Part shown: piece by piece, positions 20,047-31,469 of the stretch
Position numbering within the stretch: position 1 is the stretch's first letter
Layout: each line of letters opens with the position of its first letter
Source of the DNA: Ahaetulla prasina
Taxonomy: Eukaryota > Chordata > Lepidosauria > Squamata > Colubridae
Reading direction: 5' to 3'
Length of the DNA: 64,000 nucleotides
Assembly (NCBI RefSeq): GCF_028640845.1
Contig: NC_080543.1
Coordinates: 6,543,959-6,607,958 of the forward strand
Translations under genes and position numbers: made by a program
The notes under the pieces: generated by a model
The model's input: the letters and a program-made list of their open reading frames with translations, nothing else
The model's database searches: none
Told to the model about the DNA's origin: nothing

Positions 20047-20099
20047 GGGGAGGGGGAGGGGAGAGAGAAAGAGGGAGAGAGAGAGAAAGAGAAAGAGAG

Positions 20100-20145
<46 letters not shown>

Positions 20146-20950
20146 TGAGTGTGAAAGAAGGACAGAGAGAAAGAAAAAAAGGGAGAGAGAGGGAGAGGAA
20201 GGCAGAGAGGGAAAGGGAGGGAGAGAAAGAGGGAGGCAGAGAGAAAGAGAGAGAGAGAGGGAGCAAAAGAGGGAGGGAGAGAGAAAGAGAGGGAGAGAAA
20301 GTGGGAGGGAGAGAGAGAGAGAAAGAGGGAGAGAGGGAAGAAGGGAGAGGGAAAGAGGAGGAAAGAGAAAGAGGGAGAAGAGAGACAGAGGGAGGAAGAG
20401 AAAGTGGGAGAGAGAGAGAGAAAGAGGGAGGGAGGAAGAAGGAGAGAGAAATAGAGAAAGAGGAGGAAAGAGAAAGAGGGAGAGGGAGAGGGAGAGGAGC
20501 GAGAAAATAAGGGAGAGAGAAAGAAAGAGGAGGAAAGAGAAAGGGAGAGGAGAGGAGAGAGAGAGGAGGAAAGAAGGAGAGAGAGAAAGAGAGAAAGAGA
20601 AAGAGGGAGAGGGAGAGGGAGAGAGAGAGAAAGAGGGCGGAAGGGAGGGAGGGATAGAGAAAGAGAGGGAGAGAGGGGGAGAGGGAGAGAAAGAGGGAGG
20701 AAGGGAGAGAGAAAGAGAGGGAGAAAGAGGGCGGAAGGGAGGGAGGGAGAGAGAAAGAGAGGGAGAGAGGGGGAGAGAAAGAGGGAGGAAGGGAGAGAGA
20801 AAGAGAGGGAGAAAGGGGTGGAGGGAGGGAGGAAGGGAGAGAGGGGGAGAGGGGGAGAGAAAGAGGGAGGAAGGGAGAGAGAAAGAGAGGGAGAAAGGGG
20901 TGGAGGGAGGGAGGAAGGGAGAGAGAGAGAGAGAGATCAAGAGAGAGAGA
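20047..20950. repeat. Polypurine (GA-rich) tract, 0.9 kb
   Basis: A/G-rich words with a (GAAA)n core at about 20098-20144. Towards the right end a unit containing GAGGGAGGAAGGGAGAGAGA repeats several times (20692, 20781, 20867), showing local tandem duplication. Confidence 0.95.
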
Positions 20951-21893
20951 TCTAAACTTTAAAAGAAGGAAGAACTAGTCCAGAAGCAATCTAATCATTT
21001 GCCCATCATCGTAATTCAGATTGCGCCGGGCTGTAAAAATGGTTGAACGAACAAACGAACGAACGAACAAACGATTATTTTATAAAACTTAAACCAAACC
21101 CTGAAAGCTTATTCAATAAAGGAAAGGGGTACGTGTGTGTGTGTGAATACGGGGTCATCATTCCATAAAAGCTAAACCCAACTGACGGAGGGCATCTCCC
21201 CTCTCATCCTGATCAACACAACCTAACATGGCCTAAAAAATCCCAACCTTTCTCTCAACTTTACCAGCTTTAAAGCGTTTCTGAACACCCAGCTATGCTA
21301 GCTGGGGCAGGCAGGCAGGCGGGGGATTGTGGGAGTTGAAGTCCACCCAGTTTAAAAGTTGCTAAGGTTGACCTAGCTAAACTGATTCTGGATCAAAGAA
21401 AGAAGGTGGGTGGGTGGGGAAAAACCCCACACTATTGAAAACCAACAGCTAACATGGTTTTTGGCCTGGATGCCAATCCGCACCCACCTCAGGCATGATC
21501 TAATAATAGGATTAGTTAATTCTGATTTTTTTTTCCAGGGGAGGAAGGGCAGCAGGGGCTGTCCAGCAGCTCTTAAATTATCTCAAAGGACAAGAGATTT
21601 CTTTTTTCTTTTCCCTTTAAATTCCCCAAAGAGAAACAGTCTCTATCCCCCCCCCCACCGCACCCTCTGACCTCTGCATACCAAAAGTCTTAGTTTAAGA
21701 GGTTAATCCCTGCCAAGAGACCCTGTTTTATCCAGATTATTGGGAGGGTCAGGCTAAAAAGACCGCCAGGCCATAAAAGAGAAGACCATGCTGGCCAGTT
21801 ATAAGCCGCTCTTGCAAGTGAATAAATAGAAATTTACAAGCCTTAGTTGGTTGGCCTGGGAAACGAATTTGCAAATCAAAGCCCCCTTGATCG
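20951..21893. other. No gene seen; MITE half near 21325-21372
   Basis: GGGAGTTGAAGTCCACCCAG followed by GTTGCTAAGGTTGACC resembles one arm of the palindromic hAT MITE. A short run of (AACG)n occurs near 21045-21070. The remainder is unassigned. Confidence 0.5.
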
Positions 21894-22513
21894 CAGTGGA
21901 GAAATCAATTTTTTTTTTTACTATTGGTTTGGTGGGCGTGGCTTGGTGGGCGTGGCGTGGCGGGCATGGCCGGGGAAGGATACTGCAATATCCCCATTCC
22001 CACCCCACTCCAGAGGAAGGATACTGCAAAATCCCCATTCCCACCCCCCTCCAGAGGAAGGATATTGCAAAATCCCCATTCCCACCCCAATCCAGGGGAA
22101 GGATATTGCAAAATCTCCATTCCCACCCCACTCCAGGGAAAGGATACTGCAAACTCCCCATTCCCACCCCACTCCAGAGGAAGGATACTGCAAACTCCCC
22201 ATTCCCTCCCCACTCCAGAGGAAGGATACTGCAAACTCCCCATTCCCACCCCACTCCAAAGGAAGGATACTGCAAACTCCCCATTCCCACCCCACTCCAG
22301 GGGAATGATACTGCAAACTCCCCATTCCCACCCCACTCCAGGGGAAGGATATTGCAAAATCTCCATTCCCACCCCACTCTGGGGCCTGCCAGAGGTGGTA
22401 TTTGCCAGTTCTCCAAACTACTCAAAATTTTTGCCACCGGTTTTTTGAACTACTCCAAATTTTCGCTACCGGTTCTCCAGAACCTGTCAGAACCTGCTGG
22501 ATTTTCACCCCTG
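21894..22513 (-). mobile_element. hAT-like element with 41-bp minisatellite, about 10 units
   Basis: Left end CAGTGGAGAAATCAATTTTT with GTGGGCGTGGCTTGGTGGGC; minisatellite units at 21975-22370; right end GCTACCGGTTCTCCAGAACC to TTTTCACCCCTG. Flanks CTTGATCG (21886-21893) and CTTTATCG (22514-22521) match at 7 of 8 positions, as expected for hAT. Here the unit often has AACTCCCC in place of AAATCTCC, a local variant spread over adjacent units. Confidence 0.8.
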
Positions 22514-22545
22514 CTTTATCGTCTGGATTTCTAGGTGAATTTATA

Positions 22546-22941
22546 AAAGTAGTCCTCGACTGAACAACAGTTCGTTGAGTGACCGAACTTACAACGACGC
22601 TGAAAAAAGTGACTTGCAACAGTTTTTTTCCCCCACAGTTACGACCCTTGTAGCCTTCCTAGGATCATGTGATCCAGACGCTTGGCTGAATTTGGTACAT
22701 ACGTGTGCCCCAAGGTCACATGATTCCCCTCCCCCCACCTTTTGCGATCTTTTGACATGCAGAGTCAATTGGGAAGCTGGATTCACTTAACAACCGGCTT
22801 ACTAACTTTACCCACTGCAGTGATTCACGGAATGGCCATGGCAAGAAAGGTTGTTCAAGGGAGCAAAGGTCCTTTAACCAATGTCTCACTGAACGACAGA
22901 AATTTTGGGCTCAATTGTGATCCTAAGTTGAGGACTTCCTG
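22546..22941 (+). mobile_element. TA-flanked MITE (AGTCCTCGACTTAC family)
   Basis: AAGTAGTCCTCGACTGAACA at the left and TCCTAAGTTGAGGACTTCCT at the right; the full body lies between them. Confidence 0.8.
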
Positions 22942-22959
22942 CATATATGTATATTGCCA

Positions 22960-24446
22960 CCAGAAGTTGTGAATGCTCCAACACTGGAAGTTTTTAAGAA
23001 GAGATTGGATAACCATTTGTCTGAAATCTGAAATGTGAGAGGGATCTTGGAGTCCTAGTGGACAACCATCTGACTGAGATGGTGTAGGGTTTCCTGCCTG
23101 GGCAGGGGTTGGACTAGAAGGCCTCAAGGTCCCTTCCAACTCTGTTGTTATGTTATGTTATATTATGTTATGTTATGAAATGGTATATTTGGGTTATCCA
23201 ACATCTTCTTAAAAACCTTCCAGTGTTGGAGTATTCACAACTTCTGGAGGCAAGTTTTCCGCAGATTAATTGTTCTTACAGTCAGGAAATTTCTCCTTAG
23301 TTCTAGGTTGCTTCTTTCCTTGATCAGTTTCTACCCATTGCTTCTTGTCCTGCCTTCAGGCGCTTTGCAGAATATGATGCTTACACTATGCTCTAACCAA
23401 ATACGTAAGTCAATTTTAGCTCACGGTTAGGTCCTATTTCAAATAGCATTCTGGAAAAAAAACCTATAGGATATTTTTCTAAGAAAACAAAGCAGATATC
23501 AGAAATAGAATAACAGAGTTGGAAGGGACCTTGGAGGTCTTCTAGTCCAACCCCCTGCCTAGGCAGGAAACCCTACACCACTTCAGACAAATGGATATCC
23601 AACCTCTTCTTAAAACTTCCAGTGTTGGAGTATTCACAACTTCTGGAGCCAAGTTGTTCCACTGGTTAATTGTTCTCATTGTCAGGAAATTTCCTGACAG
23701 TTAGAACAATTAATAAGTGGAACGACTTGCCTGCAGAAGTTGTGAATGCTCCAACACTGGAAGTTTTTAAGAAGAGATTGATAACCATTTGTCTGAAATC
23801 TGAAATGTGAGAGGGATCTTGGAGTCCTAGTGGACAACCATCTGACTGAGATGGTGTAGGGTTTCCTGCCTGGGCAGGGGTTGGACTAGAAGGCCTCAAG
23901 GTCCCTTCCAACTCTGTTGTTATGTTATGTTATGAAATGGTATATTTGGGTTATCCAACATCTTCTTAAAACTTCCAGTGTTGGAGTATTCACAACTTCT
24001 GGAGCCAAGTTGTTCCACTGGTTAATTGTTCTCATTGTCAGGAAATTTCTCCTTAGTTCTAGGTTGCTTCTTTCCTTGATCAGTTTCTACCCATTGCTTC
24101 TTGTCCTGCCTTCAGGCGCTTTGCAGAATATGATGCTTACACTATGCTCTAACCAAATACGTAAGTCAATTTTAGCTCACGGTTAGGTCCTATTTCAAAT
24201 AGCATTCTGGAAAAAAAACCTATAGGATATTTTTCTAAGAAAACAAAGCAGATATCAGAAATAGAATAACAGAGTTGGAAGGGACCTTGGAGGTCTTCTA
24301 GTCCAACCCCCTGCCTAGGCAGGAAACCCTACACCACTTCAGACAAATGGATATCCAACCTCTTCTTAAAAACTTCCAGTGTTGGAGCATTTACAACTTC
24401 TGGAGCCAAGTTGTTCCACTGGTTAATTGTTCTTACAGTCAGGAAA
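22960..24446. mobile_element. CR1 mosaic with tandem duplication
   Basis: Plus-strand CR1 3' ends (22970-23145; 23700-23910) alternate with minus-strand CR1 pieces (23180-23390; 23515-23690; 23945-24130; 24265-24440). The block 22971-23690 is repeated at 23734-24440, offset by about 760 bp, and 23171-23616 is repeated without a visible difference at 25151-25596. A non-CR1 stretch, GCTTACACTATGCTCTAACC to GATATCAGAAATAG, is carried along in all three. Boundaries between pieces are approximate. Confidence 0.75.
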
Positions 24447-25066
24447 TCCGAATCAGGCGTGCCTCTGCAGCTGCCAAAAAGCCAACACAGTTCTGGGCTG
24501 CATAAACAGAGGGATAGAATCAAGATCACGTGAAGTGTTAGTACCACTTTATAATGCCTTGGTAAGGCCACACTTGGAATATTGCATCCAGTTTTGGTCG
24601 CCACGATGTAAAAAAGATGTTGAGACTCTAGAAAGAGTGCAGAGAAGAGCAACAAAGATGATTAGGGGACTGGAGGCTAAAACATATGAAGAACAGTTGC
24701 AGGAACTGGGTATGTCTAGTTTAATAAAAAGAAGGACTAGGGGAGACATGATAGCTGTGTTCCAATATCTCAGGGGTTGCCACAAAGAAGAGGGAGTCGG
24801 GCTGTTCTCCAAAGCACCTGAGGGTAGAACAAGAAGCAATGGGTGGAAACTGATCAAAGAAAGAAGCAACTTAGAACTAAGGAGAAATTTCCTGACAGTT
24901 AGAACAATTAATAAGTGGAACGACTTGCCTGCAGAAGTTGTGAATGCTCCAACACTGGAAATTTTTAAGAAAATGTTGGATAACCATCTGACTGAGATGG
25001 TGTAGGGTTTCCTGCCTGGGCAGGGGGTTGGACTAGAAGGCCTCCAAGGTCCCTTCCAACTCTGTT
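24447..25066 (+). pseudogene. CR1 LINE, C-terminal reverse transcriptase ORF, best copy
   Basis: From about 24450 the plus strand encodes the C-terminal part of a CR1 reverse transcriptase, open to the stop at about 25003-25005. Recognisable blocks in order: [135 protein letters not shown]. The catalytic YADD and endonuclease regions are missing, so it is 5'-truncated and inactive although the frame is intact. The intact frame suggests a fairly young insertion. Confidence 0.92.
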
Positions 25067-25157
25067 GTTATGTTATGTTATGTTATGTTATGTTATGTTA
25101 TGTTATGTTATGTTATGTTATGTTATGTTATGTTATGTTATGTTATGTTATGTTATG
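25067..25157 (+). repeat. (TTATG)n microsatellite at CR1 tail
   Basis: About 18 TTATG units begin directly after the CR1 3' end CCAACTCTG. Shorter TTATG runs follow the duplicated CR1 ends near 23145 and 23917. Confidence 0.95.
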
Positions 25158-25493
25158 AAATGGTATATTTGGGTTATCCAACATCTTCTTAAAAACCTTC
25201 CAGTGTTGGAGTATTCACAACTTCTGGAGGCAAGTTTTCCGCAGATTAATTGTTCTTACAGTCAGGAAATTTCTCCTTAGTTCTAGGTTGCTTCTTTCCT
25301 TGATCAGTTTCTACCCATTGCTTCTTGTCCTGCCTTCAGGCGCTTTGCAGAATATGATGCTTACACTATGCTCTAACCAAATACGTAAGTCAATTTTAGC
25401 TCACGGTTAGGTCCTATTTCAAATAGCATTCTGGAAAAAAAACCTATAGGATATTTTTCTAAGAAAACAAAGCAGATATCAGAAATAGAATAA
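25158..25493 (-). repeat. Third copy of the duplicated CR1-containing block
   Basis: Matches 23178-23513 with no difference that I could see, including the non-CR1 stretch GCTCACGGTTAGGTCC. The minus-strand CR1 part reads the reverse complement of the INQWN/APEVV region. Confidence 0.85.
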
Positions 25494-26045
25494 CAGAGTT
25501 GGAAGGGACCTTGGAGGTCTTCTAGTCCAACCCCCTGCCTAGGCAGGAAACCCTACACCACTTCAGACAAATGGATATCCAACCTCTTCTTAAAAACTTC
25601 CAGTGTTGGAGCATTTACAACTTCTGGAGCCAAGTTGTTCCACTGGTTAATTGTTCTCATTGTCAGGAAATTTCTTAGTTCTCGGTTGCTTCTCTTCTTT
25701 ATTAGTTTCCATCCATTATTCCTTGTTCTACCCTCAGGTGCTTTGGAGAATAGCTTGACTCCCTCTTCTTTGTGGCAGCCCCTCAAATATTGGAAGACTG
25801 CTATCATGTCTCCCTTAGTCCTTCTTTTCATCAAACTGGACACACCCAGTTCCTGCAACCGTTCTTGATATATTTTAGCCTCCAGTCCCCTAAACATCTT
25901 TGTGGCTCTTCTCTGCACTCTTTCTAGAGTCTCAACATCCTTTTTACATCGTGGCAACCAAAACTGAATGCAATATTCCAAGTGCGGCCTTACCAAGGCC
26001 TTATAAAGCGGTATTAACACTTCACGTGATCTTAATTTCTATCCC
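25494..26045 (-). pseudogene. CR1 LINE, C-terminal reverse transcriptase ORF
   Basis: A minus-strand open frame from 26020 to 25553 encodes the same CR1 C-terminal segment as 24447-25066: [80 protein letters not shown]. It points towards the plus-strand copy, giving an inverted CR1 pair. It differs in sequence from the plus copy (for example APEVV in place of PAEVV). Confidence 0.9.
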
Positions 26046-26448
26046 TCTGTTTATGTAGCCTAGGGCTGTTTATTACTTCTCCCATACCATTTTGCTCTTG
26101 GGCAGAGAAGTTATAAAAAAAAAAAAATCCAGCAAAGCTTCAAGAAGATGGGCAGGAGATAATGAAAAGGACTTCAAGCCATCAACAAGCCCAGATCATC
26201 AATAATACAATAATGTCATCAGCCCACTGCAGAGACTAAGCCATGCTTTTTTTTAAAAAAAATTTTTTGGGGCCTGTTAATTAGCAAGCAGCGAGATTAA
26301 AAGCTTTCATCTCTCCCTCACTCTGGAGAAGATTTTTTTAAATAAAGAAATAATAGCAGAATACCTCAACAGCAGCATCAGCAAAAGAGAAAGAAGTCCA
26401 TAATCATCTTCCATAATCATCTCTTTTTAAACCATTCCATAATCCCTT
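26046..26448. other. No recognised feature
   Basis: AT-rich sequence with poly-A and poly-T runs; no element ends or coding motifs. Confidence 0.5.
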
Positions 26449-26705
26449 GCAATGAGGTGGTGTCTGGGCAACGGAACGGAGCTGCTGAGTGTTTCCTGGC
26501 CGGATGCCCTTCCTGTTGCCAGTGCAGAGTTTTGTTCAGCAGATATATATTCTCAGTGCGCCCAGAGAGAGAGAGAAATATCTGCCTCTACTTAGGATCG
26601 AACTCACAGCCTCCCGATTGTGAGGCGAGAGCTCCGCCTCTGGGCCACCGCACCATGGAGAAGTCCATAAAAGGGTGGGAAGGAAAGAGAAGAAGACAAG
26701 AGTGA
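26449..26705 (-). mobile_element. tRNA-derived SINE (second type), minus strand
   Basis: Reverse complement of the SINE at 10006-10262: GGATGCCCTTCCTGTTGCCA, ATCTGCCTCTACTTAGGATC and GAACTCACAGCCTCCC. It extends past the head into GAAGTCCATAAAAGGGTGGG, which is shared with the other copy. Confidence 0.7.
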
Positions 26706-26936
26706 TCAACAGCCGGATGGATGGATTCAGTTATGGTACGGCGGTGATGGGGGCGTCTGTAAGTTCTCGACTTACAACCGCAATTGAGCCCTTAACATTT
26801 TGGCTGTTAAGCGAGACAGTGAAGTGGCTTTTGTCCCATTTGACAACCTCCCTTGTCACGGTTGTTAAGTGAATCATTGTGGTTATTAAATTGGCAATAT
26901 GGTTCTTAAGTGCATCTGGCTTCCCTGTTGACTTTG

Positions 26937-27953
26937 TGTTGTGACCCAGACCCAAGTAGGCAGTAATAAACTTAGTCTGTGGAAAAACAAACTTTATTCG
27001 AAGTTCAACTCAAAGTAAAACAAATGCCTCCCAACACAAATTCCTTGGTTATCTCACAAACCTTAGTCCAATTAGGCAAACTGCCAAAGGCCCTTCCTGG
27101 CAAACGTCCAGAAGCCACGAAAAACAAAGATGTACACGAAGCAGAAGATGAAGCAGAAGATGAAGCTACCAATGTTGTTTTCCAGCAAAGCTCAAATGCC
27201 GTTGCTGGTCTGTTTTAAGCCTTATGGGAGGAGCCAATCATCTCTTGGCCTTACTCCCGAGTTGTCCTCTCTGCTTGAGCTGCTCTTGCTTTTTGGCAGC
27301 TCTTCTCATGCGTGCATTAGGAACAGGCTCCTCCTGTTCCTCTGCGTCACTACTATCAGGTTCTGGAAGCTCTGGAGCAGCAGTTCTCAACCTGTGGGTC
27401 GGGACCCCATTGGGGGTCAAATGATGATTTGCCAGGGGTCGCCTAAGACCATCGGAAATATGGGAAGTATACTTGCGAGTCGAAGAATCGCGCTCCAATG
27501 GTTGACTCCACAAGCCAGCTGCAGGCTCTTCAAATCGCTAGCCGAATTCGGCTTCAGGCGCGATGAATTAAAAAAGAGAGAAATCTTTGCTCGGATGTCT
27601 CCCTCTCAAGCCAGCTGCAATCACTCCCAATCGCTAGCCTAACCCGGCTTCAGGCGCGATAAACGTAATAGGGGAGGAGTCTCCGCTTTAATGCCTCCGT
27701 CCTCAAGGCAATCGCAAGCAGTTCAGATCGCTAGCCAAGACGGCTTCGGGCGCGATAAATTCAAAACGAAAATAATTTTACGGTTGGGGTCGCCACATCG
27801 TGGGGAATTGTATTAAAGGGGTCGCAGCACTATAAAGGTTGAGAACCACTGCTCTGGAGTCTGCACCTCACTTCCGATGGCCCTGGCCCCACCTCAATCT
27901 CATCGCTGTCTGACTCCATTGCCAGCTCCGTAGGCTGCTGACGGACCACAGCA
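26937..27953 (-). mobile_element. Solo LTR, family 1, carrying a SPIN-like hAT
   Basis: Starts TGTTGTGACCC and ends GACCACAGCA; flanked by CTTTG at 26932-26936 and 27954-27958, a perfect 5-bp target duplication. Without the inserted hAT it is about 535 bp and matches the LTRs at 2.2 and 38.5 kb. The minus-strand acidic frame (EEQEEPVPNARMRRAA, ending in a basic tail) is open up to the hAT insertion. Confidence 0.85.
27378..27851 (-). mobile_element. SPIN-like hAT nonautonomous transposon
   Basis: 474 bp with terminal inverted repeats CAGCAGTTCTCAACCT and AGGTTGAGAACCACTG, flanked by CTCTGGAG at 27370-27377 and 27852-27859, a perfect 8-bp duplication. Subterminal GTGGGTCGGGACCCC and GGGGTCGC motifs match what I know of SPIN elements. 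The interior carries three related segments of about 96 bp around GCCTGAAGCCG / GGCTAGCGAT. It sits inside an LTR, so it is the youngest of the nest. Confidence 0.85.
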
Positions 27954-28055
27954 CTTTGCTTGTCAGAAGGTCACAATAGATGATCACAAGACCCCGGGAC
28001 ACTGCGACCGTCATAAATATGAGTCAGTTGCCAAGCATCCAAATGCATTTCAGAC

Positions 28056-28624
28056 TGGGAAAAGAAGAGAGTTCAGGCAGTTTCCCCCGATTTAAATAAT
28101 CCCGTGACACTTTTAGCCTTTTCCCTACGAAAGGTACTGGGAAAAGCTGACAATTGCTTCATTTTCAAAACCACAAAACTGCAGGGTCGTAGTTTGATTT
28201 GATCACAGCAAAAAGCATTAAAAAAAAAAAAAGACTGAACGGAACAAGGTGCGTCACAGGAATGAATAAAAGATTAATTGATCTAAATACAGAAAAGCTA
28301 CAGAAAAATAAAAGGCTGTACTTTGTTAAATCCCAAGAAGTTACATCAAAGCATCTCGCGGAAATTTGCAACGGGCGCACTGTCATTTGTCACGCCGTAA
28401 TATTTTATTTCATGTTATCGCTTCAGATTCAAAGGCTTACTTCCATACCTTTCCTCTCCTACTGTTTTTTTCAACCGTTCATGCTTGCTCTTCATCCTGT
28501 TTTTCTCTCTCCCTAAAATAGTATCACAGGAAGGGGAATCGTGATAGATAAAGACAGTCCTTCTGACTAGATGGAGCGAGTTGATCACCTTACATCGATG
28601 AAAAGGACTGTGAAGATCACCGGA
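28056..28624. other. No recognised feature
   Basis: Unassigned sequence with an A-run near 28218-28230. The frame at 28199-28516 has no family features. Confidence 0.5.
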
Positions 28625-29572
28625 AATCATAGGTGTGTTTGTGAGACCGCATTTGGAATACTGGAGCCCAGATTTGGTTGCCATGATACAAAAAAAAAAT
28701 AAAAAATAAAAATGGAAAGAGTGCAGAGAAAATAAGCAAAGATGATTAGGGAACTGGAGCAGGGGTGGGCTCCAAAAATTTTAGCAAGGGGTTCTCTGCC
28801 TGGTTGCTGGCTAGCCATGGACATGGTGGGCATGGCCTAATCAGTCTCCTGCACCATGGTGGGGGGTGTTTGCCCTTCCCGGGCTGCGGAGGCTTTCGTT
28901 GAGCCTCCAGAAGGGCAAAAACGGCCTCCCCAGGCTCTGGAGGCCTTCCCGAACTTCCGGTAGTCCCATTTTTCATCTTCCCCAAGCGCCATGCAATTAC
29001 CTGCATCCAAAACGGGCCGCGTGGGGACTCCTGGGAGGGCTGGGGTCGGGTGGGTGGGTGGAGCCAGCCAGGAGTGGGATTTGGGGGTTCTCTGAACTGC
29101 TCAGAATCTTAGCTAGAGGTTCTCCCGAACCCCTAGCAGCCCACCTCTGATTAGGGAAAACACATGAAGAACGGTTGTAGGAATTGGGTAGGTCTAGTTT
29201 AATGAAATGAAGGACTAGGGAAGACATGATAGTAGTCTTCAAATATTTGAGGGCGTGCCACAAAGAAGAGGGAGTCAAGCTATTCTCCAAAGGCAGGACA
29301 AGAAGCAACGAATGGAAACTAAGGAAGACAAGAAGCAACCTAAAAGTAAGGAGAGATTTCCAGACAGTGAGGATAATCAATTAATCAATCAATCAATCAA
29401 TCAGTGGAATGACTTGCCTCCAGAAGTTGTGGGAGCATTAACACTGGAGGTTTTAAAGAAGAGATTGGACAACACTTGTCTGAAATAGTATAGGGTCTCC
29501 TGCTTAAGCAAGGGGTTGGACTAGAAGACCTCCAAGGTCCCTTCCAACTCTGTTATTCTGTTATTCAAGTCC
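28625..29572 (+). pseudogene. CR1 LINE 3' part, split by a hAT-like element
   Basis: 28625-28759 holds decayed CR1 coding sequence (GTTTGTGAGACCGCATTTGG, GAGTGCAGAGAAAATAAGC). After the hAT-like insert, 29158-29572 continues it (CATGAAGAACGGTTGTAGG, CAGAAGTTGTGGG) and ends with GACTAGAAGACCTCCAAGG and CTGTTATTCTGTTATTC. Frames are broken by indels. An (AATC) run at about 29381-29402 lies in the coding part. Confidence 0.8.
28760..29149 (+). mobile_element. hAT-like nonautonomous element inside CR1
   Basis: Left end CAGGGGTGGGCTCCAAAAAT and right end GCAGCCCACCTCTG are inverted relatives. The 8-mer ATTAGGGA occurs just left (28745-28752) and directly right (29150-29157), although seven bases separate the left copy from the presumed end. 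Confidence 0.6.
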
Positions 29573-29654
29573 ATCTTTGGCCTCAAAAGCTGACTCGGTG
29601 ATCTGAAGCCAGTAGCTTTCTTCTTCTCCTAGGCCAACTAACTAACTCACAGAG

Positions 29655-29719
29655 TTGTTGATATTTTGGGAGTTGAAGTCCACAAGTCTTAAAGTTGCCA
29701 AGGTTGGAGACCCCTGGGC
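29655..29719 (+). mobile_element. Palindromic hAT MITE, right arm only
   Basis: TTTTGGGAGTTGAAGTCCAC, AAGTCTTAAAGTTGCCAAGG and TTGGAGACCCCTGG form the right arm; the left arm is absent. Confidence 0.7.
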
Positions 29720-30179
29720 TATGCTGTATTAAAAAAAAAAGTACTGAAAACAATACGTAGGAATTATTCCACTGAAATTAACCGGAGTGCTAAGATATGT
29801 AGCTTCGTAGTCTCTTCCCTGATCAGCCCACAAACTGATGGGTTAAAGTAGCATTTGAAATTAAGCAAAGGCAACCTGATTGTAGTGCTATTCCTGCGTC
29901 TAGTGGTATAATCAACAAATACCTTTACAATTAGGATGACCATAAAACATTTGCAACCTTTTTGCAGTTTTGCAATCTTTTTCAGATTCAATCTTTTTCA
30001 AAGGAATCCTTCGAACTAGGGCAGTTAGCACTAATCCCAGAGAAATTGCCATCTCTTTGTAAATAACCAGATTCCTACTTCGGAAGTCATTCACTTGTGG
30101 ATGTGAATCCAGCAGTCAGCCAAGTTGCCTTTCCTAGGTCTGAAGCTGGGGTTTTTTCAAGACACTTAATCAATTCTGA
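29720..30179. other. No recognised feature
   Basis: AT-rich unassigned sequence; short minus-strand frames lack known motifs. Confidence 0.5.
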
Positions 30180-31072
30180 GGAGGAGGAAGGGGTGGAGGA
30201 AGGAAGGAAGGAAGGAAGGAAGAGGAAAGAAGAAAGGAAGATGAGCAGGAGACAGAAGAAAGGAAGGAGAAGGAGGAAAGAAGAAAGAAAGGAAAGAAGG
30301 AAATAAAGGAGAGGAGGAGGAGGAAAGAAACAAGGCAGATGAGCAGGAGACAGAAGGAAGGAGAAGGAGGAAAGAAGGAAGAAAGGAAAGAAGGAAAGAA
30401 AGTTATTAAACTTATTAAAGTTTATAAGTTAAATATATAAATATAAGTTATTAAACTTATTGGGGGCAATAAGTTGACTTTGTATATAATATACAAATGG
30501 ATGAAGACTATTGCTTGACACAGTGTAAGCTGCCCTGAGTCTTCGGAGAAGGGCGGGATATAAATGCAAATAAAAAAAAAAGAGAGAAAGAAAGAAAGGA
30601 GGAGGAGGAGGAAAGAAAAAAGGAAGATGAGCAGGAGATAGCAGAAAAGAAGGAGAAGGAAGAAAGAAGAAAGAAAGAAGGAAAGAAAGAGAGGAGGAAG
30701 AAAGAAAGATGAGGAGGAGAAAGAAAAAAGAAATGAAGGAGAAGGAGGAAAGAAGAAAGAAGAAAGATAGGAAAGAAAGAAAGAACGAGACTGAGAGAGA
30801 GAGAAAGAAAGGAGGAGGAGGAGGAGGAAAGAAGAGAAAGATAAGGAGGAAGAAAGAAGAAATGAAGGTGAAGGAGGAGAGGAAGGAAGGAAGGAGGAGG
30901 AAAGAAAGGAAGATGAGGAGAGAAGAAAGCAACAAGGAGGAAAGAAAGAAAGAAAGAAAGAAAGAGGAAAGAAGAAAGGGAGGAGGAGGAGGAAAAAAGA
31001 AAGGAAGAAAAAAGAGGAGGAAGAGAAGGAGGAGGAAAAGGAGGAAAAAAGAAAGGAAGAAGAGGCAACATA
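30180..31072. repeat. Polypurine (GAA/GGAA) tract interrupted by a SINE tail
   Basis: A/G-rich throughout except 30405-30580, which holds an AT patch and the 3' half of the MIR/L2-type SINE. Units such as AAAGAAGGAGAAGGAGG recur, suggesting local duplication. Confidence 0.93.
30457..30582 (+). mobile_element. MIR/CORE-type SINE, 3' half
   Basis: TATTGGGGGCAATAAGTTGA to GCCCTGAGTCTTCGGAGAAG and GGCGGGATATAAATGC, matching 15325-15440. Confidence 0.8.
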
Positions 31073-31390
31073 TGTATTGATGCTCCAACCTTAACGGTTT
31101 AAAATCCCAGAATTTAGATTTTGTGTTTCTACTGAACTGCTGTTTAGTTGTCCACCTTGTCACCTTCGATCAGAATATCTTGCCTTCCACTCCTCCAGGC
31201 AAGAAACATTAGCAGGAGAATGAATGAGTGACACCCAACCTGGCAAAGAAGGAAGATCCGTTGGTGCAGCACAGATTGCTAAAGTCTAAACGTCTAAAAG
31301 GTCTAAATAATAATAAAATTGCCCTCCCCCGCTCTTCTTTTCCCTTGAAAATTCCCCTTCCTGCAACCCGCTTCCCAATCTGCTCTAGTG
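31073..31390. other. No recognised feature
   Basis: Unassigned sequence between a purine tract and a MITE. Confidence 0.5.
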
Positions 31391-31469
31391 CAGGGGTCTC
31401 CAACCTTGGTCCCTTTAAGACTTGTGGACTTCAACTCCCAGAGTTCCTCAGCCAGCTTGGAGACCCCTG
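31391..31469. mobile_element. Palindromic hAT MITE, internally deleted
   Basis: Left arm CAGGGGTCTCCAACCTTGG to AGTTCCTCAGCCAGC joins directly to TTGGAGACCCCTG, so most of the right arm is gone. Flanks CTCTAGTG (31383-31390) and CTCTAGTG (31470-31477) are identical, a clean 8-bp duplication. Confidence 0.88.

Larger units (their letters stand above)
26758..28055 (-). mobile_element. TA-flanked MITE, inverted, carrying a nested LTR and hAT
   Basis: Left piece 26758-26936 (AGTTCTCGACTTACAACCGC) and right piece 27959-28055 (GTCAGAAGGTCACAATAGAT, CCCGGGACACTGCGACCGTC). The break falls inside the family's usual GTTGACTTTGCTTGTC segment, exactly where the LTR inserted. Confidence 0.85.

Noticed and set aside
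24427..25005. A host protein-coding gene of 192 codons
   Set aside because: It is the CR1 reverse transcriptase C-terminus; the first 8-10 codons come from a different repeat piece.
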